The notes beneath the pieces are model-generated. The model worked only from the letters and a program-made list of their open reading frames with translations, did no database searches and was not told the origin of the DNA. From contig JAGEMR010000035.1 of assembly GCA_021030915.1 (NCBI GenBank), positions 1 through 64,000 on the forward strand: a DNA stretch of 64,000 bases, in the 5' to 3' direction. Numbering within the stretch: the stretch's first letter is position 1; the number at the start of each line of letters is the position of its first letter. Shown here piece after piece: positions 1 to 10,369 of this stretch. The stretch is from Astrothelium macrocarpum (taxonomy: Eukaryota > Ascomycota > Dothideomycetes > Trypetheliales > Trypetheliaceae). The position numbers were made by a program, and so were the translations under genes.

Positions 1-852
1 TTGGATTGGCCACTTTTCCGCATTTTCGTATAATTCAATTTAAATCCATTTTTTTCCCACATTCTATTATGATTCAAGTCTGGAAAGAAAGTGACCTTAT
101 TTTTACATTTCAGACGTTTCAAAAGAATTCTAAATTAAATATTCGTCGTGCAATAATTATTTATAAAATTCCTCATACGATATTTCAAAATCGAAAATAC
201 GGAAAATTTTCATAACGTGATATTCAATATCCTTATCAAAAATTCATTGAATTAAAAAAATAGATATTTATACGATATATATTTAATCTAAATTCGCGAT
301 CATTTTCTTTCCAATATAATGATATTAAAGATATAACGAATCGATTATTACGTGATTATAATATATTATACGTAAACAAAAATTGGATTTTTAATTTCGT
401 ATAATAATAATCTGAATTACGTATATATTTTAATTATAAAATTGATTATCAGAGAATCCAATATAAAAATTCTGACAAATTTCGTAAATGATTTAATCTC
501 GTACGATATATAATTAACCAATTTGGTATTCAAAAGGGAGATATCTACAATTTTGACGAAATAGGGTTTTTGATGGGCCAAATCTCGTCAGAAATGGTTA
601 TTATCAATACTAAAAGACGTGAAAAGTCTCGTACGATTCAATAAAATAATTGAAAATGGATGATAATAATTCAAGATATAGGCGTATTGGATTATACCAT
701 CCCGTCGTATATCATTATTGCGGGCAAAAATCACCTCTCATCTTGGTACCAAAACAGTCCATTATCACACAATTGGATGATTGCTGTGTCAGATAATGGT
801 TGGACAACAAATGAACGAGGTCTAGATTGGATTCAACATTTCAATCGATATA

Positions 853-2673
853 AGTCGGGTGATGCGGAAATGGCCCACCCCCCGTAATGGCCCACCTCCA
901 CCACTTGATTTCGTCTTATTTAATTTCGCTAAATTCGCTCCACCACCCACCATATTATTCCAATATGGCTCTCCGTGATGGAACAATAGCTTCTGCTATC
1001 ACTGATTTTGAATCTGGAGTTTTTTCTTCAATAAATCAAACGGCTGACGCGTACGGCTTGCCCAGAACCATCCTTAAAAGACGCATCCGAGGCCAGTAAA
1101 ATTCTCACACAAATCACGAATATTAATAATGATTGATTTCTCGTTAGAAGGAATTCCTTATATAATGGATTATTGATGAAAATGACCGTGGATTTTCTTC
1201 TAATCATGCTCGTTTTCGTGAAATGGCTACCCGAATTGCTCGTATTAATGAAAATGATAATCCAATTAATAAATGATAGATATCTAATTTCATCAAACGA
1301 AATTCAGATATTATTTTTATGATTAGACGAAAACTGGATATTAAAAGAATATAATACGTATTAAAAGAACGAATTATTGTATTTCTTATTTTTATGAAAA
1401 AAATATATAAACGGCTGAATATTCAATTAAAAAATATATAGAATATGGACGAATAAAATACAAATTTAAATATTTATATGAATTCAATAATAATTATTCA
1501 TTCATTTAAAAAATAAATTCATAAAAAAATATTATAAAATCGAAAATTAATTATTATTATTGAAATTATTAATTCATTTGATCAATATATTAATCCGTTC
1601 ATTATATTCAAAAAAAAATATTTTTAAATAAATTGATTTATTTCAAATAAATTATCTGATTGATATTATATTATTTCATCGAATAATTGGATATTAAATA
1701 AAATAAAATTTGACTGATTAACGTATATTTTTGATCCATAAATACGTTCTGATAATGGTGAATATAAAATATTAATTCTCGATAATCATGATAGCCATAT
1801 CAGTATAGAATTCCTTTACGTCTATAAAATTCAGTTAAAAATCAAATTGGTATTTTTATTTTCTCACATATTTTATATTATTCAGCCATTAGATTTATAT
1901 GATTTTGATCCTATCAAAATACATTACCGTAATTATATCAAAATTCTTGTCCATTTAAATGATATTATTATTATCAAAAAAGATCATTTTATTTATTATT
2001 ATAATTTTATACGTCAGAAAGATTTTATCAAAATTAATACTAAAATTGGATAAAAAATAGCAGATTTAATACCGTTGAATTTCGCTATTTCATATAATTC
2101 ATCATTCATTTTCGATATATCTATTTTATCTTCTAAAAATACCATTCCTCTATAATATAAACGCATTTATTCTGATTATTCATTTATTTTTGAAATATCT
2201 CAGAATAAATAAAAATTTTAAAACGTTATACGTATAATTGGAAAAACTACTGAAATAGATCGAAATATACGGCATTTATTTCACAAAACAAATAAGATAT
2301 TAGAAGAAACAATTATAAAATATATAACGCTGAAAAATAGAAATAAATAATTTAAATTTTAATTAGAATAGATGATTAATAAATCAAAAATAAAAATTAT
2401 CAAAATAAATACGAATGAAAGATTTACGAATATTGAAAAAATCAAACGAATTATTGATGAAACCGCTACTGATGAAATGGTTAAATCAATCAAATTAATT
2501 CCAAAATAAAAAAAAACATCTGCGAACGCTTTTATACAGCCTGTATTTATTCATATATGTACACAATTCCAATCCTAGCTGTTATTATTGAGATAATTAC
2601 AAATTAATTAATGAGATGACATGGTATTGTGTGGGCCATTACGGGGGGTGGGCCATTTCCGCATCACCCGACT
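853..2673 (+). mobile_element. Nested pogo-type transposon with 43-bp perfect inverted repeats
   Basis: Bases 853-895 and 2631-2673 are perfect inverted repeats of 43 bp, beginning AGTCGGGTGATGCGGAAATG. TA dinucleotides flank the element at 851-852 and 2674-2675, matching the TA target duplication of Tc1/mariner/pogo elements. The element is 1821 bp long. Its interior is AT-rich and decayed. The repeat has the same architecture as that of the host element (TGCGGAAA followed by two spaced GGCC-containing motifs), so the two families are probably related. It sits inside the DDE region of element A, and the copy at 3656-4787 shows the same site without the insertion. Confidence 0.92.
887..1275 (+). 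pseudogene. Nested element transposase remnant, HTH region
   Basis: The readable part (about 965-1099) contains ALRDGTIASAITDFESG followed by AYGLPRTILKRRIRG. This is a pipsqueak/CENP-B type helix-turn-helix start typical of pogo and Fot1 transposases. Further traces (IIDEN-RGF, then REMATRIARINEND) continue in shifted or interrupted frame to about 1275 and match the usual second HTH region. Downstream to 2630 the sequence is too AT-rich to read as protein. It is not functional. Confidence 0.75.
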
Positions 2674-3652
2674 TACTATAAATCGTACAACGGGTACACA
2701 TCGTCTTCTCATCCTTGATGGACACGAAAGCCACCACTGAACTGATTTTGAGCTATTCTACCAAAAGAACAATATTGTCACTCTTTATATACCTCCTTAT
2801 TCATCACATAAATTACAGCCATTTGATATAGGCTGTTTTCGCGCATTAAAACGCGCGTACGGCCAAACAATTGATGATCTCGTACGAACGCATATCACTT
2901 ATATTTCAAAAGAGGATTTCTTTCCAGCGTTTTATAAAACTTTTCAAACTATTATGATAGAATCAAATATTCAAAGAGATTTTTGAGGAGCAGAATTTGT
3001 ATCATACGATTCAGAATATATAATTTCACAATTGGATATAAAATTATATACATCTATATTCCCTGAAAGTTCATCTGAATCCCCCCTTTTTTAAAAATTA
3101 AAGATATCACACAACCCCATTAAAATATAATCTCAAAATGAATATATTAGAAACTGAATTATATGATATCAGAACAGTTTTTCATCTGAATTTTTATCTA
3201 TTATTAATCAATTTTTATATGATATAATTATAATAATATATCAATTTATTATTTTGAAAAGAAAGAATCAAATATTTCGTATGATAAATCAAAAATTTAA
3301 CCGATATTGAAAGATTAAAAAAACCCGTCTATTAAAAAAAGGATTTCTTTTTATACAAAATGGACAGAATCTACAGATTCAGAAAGAATCTAAACAGATA
3401 ATATAATAAAAAATAGATGAAAATGATAATTATACGAAAATGTCAAAAACAGATAAACGGCAATATAATAACTGCAATAAATCTGGATATAATACACATA
3501 CCTGTATTATAATTAAAGATGCATCTGAAGAAGAGAATTCTGAATAATGTAAAAAAATTTATATTGTTGTGATTGAATTATTTAAATTCTCCGTATGAGA
3601 GTGCGGAAAAGTGGCCAATCCAATTGGGTGGCCAACTCAATTGTGTTGTACG

Positions 3653-4787
3653 TTATTCTATTATATATTATTATTATAAATAAAAATTATTTTTTATTTT
3701 AATATAAAAATAATCTATTATTATATAATTAAATAATTATTATATCAGATAATAATTGAATAATAAATGAACGAAATTTAAATTAAATTTAATATTTTAA
3801 TTGATATATTAAAAATCATATAATAAATATATATCATTTTTTTATTTTTAATAGATATAAAAATTATTATTTTATTAATTTTGAATTATATTATTAAAAG
3901 AATAATATTATTATATTTTATATATCTATTCATTTATTATATAAATTATAATTATTTAATATAAATTATTTTCGTGTATTAAAATATATATATGATTAAA
4001 TAATTGATAATTTTATACGAATATATATTATTCATATTTTAAAAAAAGATTTTTTTTTAATATTTTATAAAATTTTTTAAATTATTATAATAAAATCAAA
4101 TATTTAAAAAGATTTTTAAAAAATAGAATTTATATTATACGATTCAGAATATATAATTTTATAACTGAATATAAAATTATATATATTTATATTTTCGGGA
4201 AATTCTTTTAAAATCCCCTTTTTATAAAAATTAAAAATATCAAATAATTCCATTAAAATATAATTTTAAATTGAATATATTAAAAATCGAATTGTATAAT
4301 ATCAAAATAATTTTCTATTTGAATTTTTATTTATTATTGATCAATTTTTATATAATATAATCATAATAATATATTAATTGATTCTTTTAAAAGAAAAAAT
4401 TAAAATATTTTGTATAATAAATCAAAAATTTAACCGATATCGGAAGATTAAAAAAATCTATTTATTAAAAAAAGAATCTCTTTTTATATAAAATGGATAA
4501 AATTTATAAATTCAGAAAGAATTTTAATAAATAATATAATAAAAAATAGATAAAAATAATAATTATATAAAAATATCAAAAATATATAAATAATAATATG
4601 ATAATTATAATAAATCTGGATATAATATATATATTTGTATTATAATTAAAGATATATCTGAAAAAAAGAATTCTGAATAATTTAAAAAAATTTATATTAT
4701 TATAATTAAGTTATTTGAATTCTTTGTACGAGAGTGCGGAAAAGTGGCCGACTCGTTTGGGTGGCCGACTCGCTTGTGTTATACGTC
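3653..4787 (+). mobile_element. Transposon B: 5'-truncated tandem copy of element A
   Basis: Bases 3656-4787 align without large gaps to element A positions 703-852 joined to 2676-3652, that is, element A without the nested insertion. Differences are almost all C to T and G to A in the interior. The right terminus (4733-4787) keeps CpG where element A has CpA, for example GGCCGACTCG against GGCCAATCCA. The copy lacks the first 700 bases or so and begins directly at the right end of A, so the two lie head to tail. No reading frame survives. Confidence 0.85.
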
Positions 4788-4995
4788 AATAATAATAAAA
4801 AACATAAATTTCGAAAACGATATTTAAATTATATCAGAATTATAAAATGAAATATTCAAATTAAATAATTATCTAAAATACAAAGATATTAAAATTACGT
4901 GACAATTCCAGCGAAATAGTTGTCTGCCATGATAATGTCTATGTGCGCCTACGTATTGTTCTGAACCCTGACTGTTCAGGGTCTCGAGCTGGGAG
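4788..4995. other. Spacer between transposons B and C
   Basis: This is AT-rich for the first 110 bases and then of ordinary composition from about 4905. It contains one perfect hairpin, ACCCTGA-CTGT-TCAGGGT near 4965-4982. I see no gene. The ordinary part may be a remnant of single-copy DNA between elements. Confidence 0.5.
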
Positions 4996-6491
4996 CCAGG
5001 CATCTGACCAAATTAATCGGGACCACACAACCCGCGTTTCCCCATCAACCCCACCAAATTTACTAATAAATAGCGGGCGCTATTGGGTTATTCCATCACA
5101 CCACATTTAGAATTCGTAAATACATATAAAAATTGAAATAATATAATTAATTATTCAGTCTTTCGTTTTATTAAAATTTGATAGAGAAATTCTGAACGTC
5201 CAAATAGATATATATACGATCTTTCATCATCAATATCTATTTATTGATCTTCTTCTGAATTAATTAATTCCATTCATAACGAATGGCTCTAATAAATTGA
5301 TTTTGAATAAAATAATCATAATGATTTATATAAATTTATTATTTAATGATCTTCCATATCATTTTAATAATATTAAAATCAGAATTATATAAATAATTCT
5401 TATATAATTTGATTCTATATTTTTTTTTAAAATTATTGGTAAAATTATTAATAAAATTATATTTTGAATGATTATTATGAATATTAATTTTATTTTTCTC
5501 AAAAATCATATATTCATGTGTATATTCAAATAAAATGATTTGATATATACGAAGAATAAATAGATAAATTTTTTTCAATATTTTAATATATCATTTTTAT
5601 ATCAAATTTCCAATTCTTTTTTGATTCTAATATAAATATAATTTAATTTTGAAATTTCAGTTAATAATAATCTAATAATATAATATGATATTATTCTTTT
5701 ATGATTTGAATTATATATATTCAGATTCATAATATTATTAATAATATCTGATGATTCAATGATAATTCTTTTCATCAATGATAAAATAAATCTCATCTAA
5801 AAAATATATAAATTATTAATTCTTTTTTTTTTAGTTAAAATATTTTTTAACGAAATTAATTCATTTTTATTTTAATATAAATTTAATATATCATTTTCAG
5901 TATATTTTATAATAATGATAATTTTATTTAATAAATCATTTTTTTAATATATTAATTGAATAAAAAAGATTCAATTTAAAATATATATTTGAAAATATAA
6001 AAATATGATATTTAAAATTGAATATAATTCAATAAAAAATTATTATGATAAAAACATGATTGAAAATTTATTATCATTCTGATTTTGTAATTAAATTTAT
6101 ATATTTTAAAATAATATCTTTAAAATGATAATAAATTATTGAATAAGAATAATTGAATATTCAAAGGATTTGATATTTGAATTGACGTTGAGATGATGAA
6201 AAAATATTTTCAATATCAAAAATTATTTTTAGAATAATTCGATAAAATGTACGAATAATTTTATTTAACTGATAAAATAACAATTCAGAATCAGACGTTA
6301 ATAATTGACGTATATTGATGTGACCATCAAAATTATAATTCACCACCATATTTGAATAAGACGAAAATAAATAAAAATGAACGAATTAAAATATTATTAA
6401 TAAAATAACCCAGCAGCGCCCGCTATTTACTAATAAATTTGATGGGGAAACGCGGGTTGTGTGGTCCCGATTAATTTGGTCAGATGCCTGG
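4996..6491 (-). mobile_element. DNA transposon C with long (about 90-100 bp) inverted repeats
   Basis: The left end 4996-5094 and right end 6406-6491 are inverted repeats starting CCAGGCATCTGACCAAATTA. They match closely apart from a 9-bp extra piece in the left copy (near 5050) and a few transitions. The repeats are GC-moderate while the interior is extremely AT-rich. The only readable protein traces are on the minus strand (6161-6349), containing NYNFDGHINIRQLL, which I do not recognise. Long repeats suggest a MULE-like or Harbinger-like element, but I could not find a clean target duplication (left flank ends GGGAG, right flank begins AGCCG). Confidence 0.7.
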
Positions 6492-6529
6492 AGCCGTGAC
6501 AAAAAATGTATTCTACTCAATACCCGTTG

Positions 6530-6846
6530 AGGAGGCCCTCAATCATAATCAGTGGTATAGCTCTTAGAACGATTTCTCGGACAATAAGTCCATCTACGTG
6601 GGATTAGTCGAGATAGTATTGGGGTCTTCCCTGACCTCAGAAATGACTTTTTTTGGCTCACTCACTGGTGCATCAGAGGTTGCAACAAAAATGATCACCT
6701 ATGACCATGAGAGATACAACTGCCGCAGGTCTCATAGGGAAGACCCAATCCTATTTTCAACAATCATAAACCATGATGAAATCGTAAATACTTTTTTGCA
6801 AAACAATTCTCAAGATTTTCCGGCCTTTTAGTGTTGAGGGCCTCCT
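6530..6846. repeat. MITE-like repeat
   Basis: The short inverted repeats AGGAGGCCCTCAA (6530-6542) and its complement (6834-6846) bound about 317 bp of ordinary base composition with no convincing gene. The right end continues into a sequence (6836-6889) that recurs at 17094-17140, which shows that it is a dispersed repeat. A 77-codon frame lies inside (6598-6831), but it does not begin with ATG and shows no family features. Confidence 0.55.
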
Positions 6847-6889
6847 TATGAGGTGTGCGGCGAATTATCTGTCTCACGGTCGAGCGACA
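6836..6889 (+). repeat. Dispersed repeat copy 1 (matches 17094-17140)
   Basis: It shares TGAGGGCCTCC, then GTGTG-GGCGAATTATCT, then CTC-CGGTCG with 17094-17140, with small gaps. It overlaps the right end of the MITE-like unit. From here to the end of SEC18 at 7088 I see nothing else. Confidence 0.65.
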
Positions 6890-7087
6890 TTTTTTTTACT
6901 TACACTCACAAAGGGATAAAATGACATTGGGGGGTTCCTGAAAGGTTTCGAGTTGAAAATGGGCACGGAAAGTCGAGAATGAAACCTAAAACCACTCAGG
7001 CAAAGGATTGAATTGTTAATATTGCTATCTGGAGCCCCCCAATCTAGTGAATGCTAAACTCCGCTAATGCTAATTATCATGATTGAG

Positions 7088-9589
7088 TTAAGAATATCCC
7101 CTTAGAGCAATTGCTCGCGTGATTTCCTTTACAAAAATATCCTTCTTTTCCGCTGGCTGTGCCCCCGCGGTACCAATACAATTAAGAATGTTTTTGATAC
7201 TGACGCCAATCTCCGCACTACCTGTGATGTCTTGGATTTCGCTGAGGATTGCCCTGATATCACTTTCCGAATAATCGCCACTGTCTACGAGAATCTGCAC
7301 AAGTTCTTCTTGCGTGTTGACATTTGGGACAGCTGTCTGCTGGTTAAAACGCCGGAGTAGATTCAACTGCTCAAGCGCAGAGCGCTCCGAAGTTGTGCCT
7401 ATCACCAATAATCGACGGTCCTAATTGGATTGAGTTAGCTCTGATGCATAATTGGCGTGTCAGATTTGATAAATGTATACCTTTGGCGGCTCTCGCGCAA
7501 GTAATGCACTAAGCGTATCAAACATAAGTGAGCTGAATCTTGGCCCAACCTGATTGTATCCCAGCAACAGCTCGATTTCGTCAAGTATGATGATGCTCAT
7601 TGGGCTCTTGTACGCGTCCTCGAAAATTTTATCCAGATTAAGGGCCTTTTGTTGATCCGAGGCACCAATCATCTGTGCTAATTTGACCATTTTGATGTAA
7701 GGGAATCCTGAATCCAGACCAAGCTTTGCGGCAAGCGCAGTTTTACCGCTCCCCGGTGGACCGTAAAGCAATACGGTGAACAGAGGGGGTTTGCCCTGTC
7801 GACATTGCTCAATGTACTGTCGGCCATCATCAAGAATTGTTTCCACGTGCTTTGAAAACGGTATGAGGCCACGCTTGAAACAGCCCTCAAGTTCTTCTTC
7901 TGCAACTCCAAAGAGAGGCTTGACTTCTTCCAGCGCGTTTAGAAAATCTTCTTGTTTGACCTTCATATCGACAATACTGTCGTCAAACTTGGCCATCGTG
8001 CCCACTTTGATGTGCCGGCTGAAGGCAAAAGAATTGGCACTTCTGATTAATCCACCGATCTCTGCTCCGGAAAAGTTTTTGGTTCGACGTGCCAGCTCAA
8101 CAATGTCCACATTGGGGTCCAACACGCCATTGGTTTTCATTTTGCTCGTATGAATCTTCAGGATCTGGGCACGCCCAGCCTCATCTGGTAGATTTATCTC
8201 AAGATGCAATTCCAGACGCCCCGATCGTAGAAGTGCCTCATCAATAAGGTCCTTTCGATTTGTCATGCCGATCAAGAGGATGTTATTCAGCTGTTCAACG
8301 CCGTCCAGTTTACTCAACAGCTGATTGACGATGTTGTCGCCGACACCGGTACCTCCTGAACTTCCACCGCTACGCTGTCTGCAAATCGCGTCTAGCTCAT
8401 CAAAGATTATGATGTGCAGGCCGCTCTCATCACCCTTTTCCTTTTGCTCTTTTTCGGCATCCGCAAAAACCTTTCGAATATTTTCTTCACTCTGTCCAAC
8501 GTATTTGTTGAGCACTTCGGGACCGTTAATCACCTTGGGCTCTCTAGCGTTCAACATCTTTCCGATCTGTCGTGCGATCAAAGTTTTGCCTGTTCCCGGT
8601 GGGCCGTACAACAAAAGACCACGGACGTGTTGCACACCCAGCTTTTCGATAAGCCCAGGTGGAATGATGCGAGTTGTGAACGCTCGGCGGAAAATCTTGC
8701 TAAACTCCTCGTCCAAACCCCCAATTCCCATGGCTTCAAACTTGAAATCCGGCTGGATGATACTGTTAGCTCCGGGTCTGCGAGTGCTGGCTTTAATATT
8801 GATGGGAGTCGTCGAGCGATTGTCTTTGAAGAAGGTCATTTGGGTATGGCGGATGAGTATGCCTCGTGCATTCGGATCGCTCACAGTCGGCGCTTCGGAT
8901 ATAGAACCTTTTTGCTCTATAGACGAGATGTCTACCAATTGTACAGTCTTGATAGTAAGTCGTAAAGGCATGCTCTGAAAATCCATCAGGAGCTGTTGGC
9001 CCGGGGCAAATATCTGATTTTCAAACACTTGTGTGAATTTGGCTGCCAGCTCATCTTGATCGAAGGGCTTATCAGTGGTATTCCTTGTACCGGCAAACCC
9101 AATGTCCGCATCAATGGATCCAAGATACGCTCGTCCGCCTTGATTGAAGGGATCATAGACTTCTGCTTGTACAGAATCGGTCATGGCGAGCCTCATCCAG
9201 CTTCGATGTGGTTCATGGAGGCCAATTTGACCTTGAGGAAACCCGTCAAAAGGACGCGCTGTAGTTACAAAACTACCATTGAGGAGGAGATAGATATCTG
9301 AGCCTTCCCTTGATGGAGGAATGTCTATGGGAGACACAGCGACCCAGTTTCGGAATGTGAATTCGTTGTTTGGGCTCTTTGCGGGCTTCAACATTAATGT
9401 TCGGCCACCTCCGCCTGCCCTACCTCCTCCATAGCTCCCTCGAGGCTTCTCATCTCTATACTGTTGTGGTGGAGGATACTGTTCTCGTCCTGGGCGATTC
9501 TGTCCTGCTGGCTGCCCTACCGGCGGTCTAGGTTGCCCATCAGGGCGCGCCCCAAAGAGATTTGGCGTATTGTTGTTGCGGTTGTACAT
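7088..9589 (-). CDS. sec18: Vesicular-fusion ATPase Sec18 / NSF
   Basis: This hexameric AAA+ ATPase disassembles SNARE complexes with alpha-SNAP (Sec17) after membrane fusion throughout the secretory pathway. The model has two exons, 9589-7481 and 7420-7088, with a 60-nt intron (GTATAC...TAG, branch-like GCTAAC), giving 813 residues. A Gly/Pro/Gln-rich N-terminal leader (about 1-65) precedes the NSF N domain. D1 has GPPGTGKT near residue 325 and IIIFDELDAI near 391. D2 has GPPGSGKT near 606 and IIILDEIELLLGY near 664. The intron joins REPPK to DRRLLVIGTTSE, restoring the D2 sensor region. The length exceeds yeast Sec18 mainly through the N-terminal leader. Identification is firm; the start is the first ATG of the frame. 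Confidence 0.96.
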
Positions 9590-10369
9590 TGCGAATGTGG
9601 AGGATTGATTTCGAATTCAGAATAACAGATGTTGCTGGGAGGACGCAGCTCAAAAGACCGCTATAAATAATAAAGCCAAGGTATTCTGGGGAGGACACCT
9701 GGCAATCAAGAAGCTGCTGTGGTGCAGAAGGTGCAGTGACGCACCTTTGCATTCGAATTGAGGAGGAACCGCGGTAGTCGCCGCCCAAACAGCCATGAAG
9801 CTGACGCGTTGGAAGTTTTGAAGATCACCGCCCAGGGCGCCACTCACGTTTTCAGGGTCTCATTAAGTGGTGGGGCCTTTAGGCAGAACATTTAGATCCT
9901 ACTCCATTGGTACATTGTAGATCGTACATTTATCATCCGCAAAAATTGGAAAAGAGTCAGACGACTTCCTTACTCAATGAAATGGTGGCTTTTGCGCTTT
10001 TCATTCAAAATAGAGACATCCTAGGTTGGTTTCGCTGTTGGTACGCATGTAGTTCTTCTAATTACTAAAATCTTGCTGGGAGACACTTCAAGATGGCCAG
10101 CCACTGATTACTTTGTTGATACGCATGTCCTAATGTGATAAGATGGAGCAGCAGGCACCAGCCATGCATATTCGTATTTCATGGTGAGTCAAAAGTGCTC
10201 CACTCTTTTCTCAAAGCCTAGTTCAACTCAACATTCATGCTCTACCAAGTATTTTTCTACGGCAAATTTCCCAATACAGCTATACTGAAATAGCGAAAGG
10301 TAATAGAGAACAGAAACTCGACCATCACATCTCCCTTGTTCTCACTATCCACAATATGCCAATAAGGTT
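9590..10369. other. Intergenic: SEC18 promoter side and GST 3' side
   Basis: About 780 bases lie upstream of SEC18 and downstream of the GST gene, both on the minus strand. Short frames here lack family features. I see no RNA gene or repeat. Confidence 0.5.

Larger units (their letters stand above)
792..3090 (+). pseudogene. Fot1/pogo DDE transposase remnant, split by an insertion
   Basis: The first piece (792-852) reads NGWTTNERGLDWIQHF. After the inserted element (853-2673) the reading continues with RLLILDGHESHH, then TLYIPPYSSHKLQPFDIGCF, then a stretch containing SKEDFFPAFY. These are the DGHESHH and PP-SSH-LQP-D-GCF landmarks of the pogo/Fot1 DDE_1 domain, the first carrying a catalytic Asp. 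TGA stops fall just after the DGHESHH motif and again near 2983, both explicable by C-to-T change of CGA. The N-terminal DNA-binding part upstream is too decayed for me to read. The gene cannot make transposase. Confidence 0.85.
1..3652 (+). mobile_element. Fot1/pogo-type DNA transposon A, left end cut by window
   Basis: The window opens inside the left terminal inverted repeat. Bases 1-22 are the exact reverse complement of 3603-3624 near the right end. The right terminus (about 3597-3652) has two spaced copies of a GTGGCCAA/GGTGGCCAA-like motif. The coding strand is plus: the region 792-852 plus 2676-3090 reads as the C-terminal half of a DDE transposase of the pogo/Fot1 type. The element is interrupted by a second transposon at 853-2673. 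Its left terminal outer part lies before the window. It is dead, with in-frame stops and heavy C-to-T/G-to-A decay. Confidence 0.85.
1..6491. repeat. AT-rich, RIP-degraded transposon block
   Basis: The block is strongly AT-rich and has no intact long reading frame. It is built from at least three decayed DNA transposon copies, listed separately. Where two copies of the same element can be compared (703-3652 against 3656-4787), nearly all differences are C to T or G to A. That is the pattern left by repeat-induced point mutation, a premeiotic silencing process of filamentous ascomycetes. From 7 kb onward the base composition becomes ordinary genic, so this is an AT-rich isochore edge. Assignment to RIP rather than simple methyl-C deamination is inference. 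Confidence 0.9.

Noticed and set aside
1847..2053. Frame inside the nested transposon
   Set aside because: Part of the decayed interior; AT-driven composition (Ile, Tyr, Asn, Lys) and no intact domain.
6598..6831. 77-codon frame inside the MITE-like repeat
   Set aside because: It starts with a non-ATG codon, lies in a repeat, and has no family features.
8325..8978. 217-codon frame antisense to SEC18
   Set aside because: Mirror of the conserved D1 ATPase coding region on the other strand.
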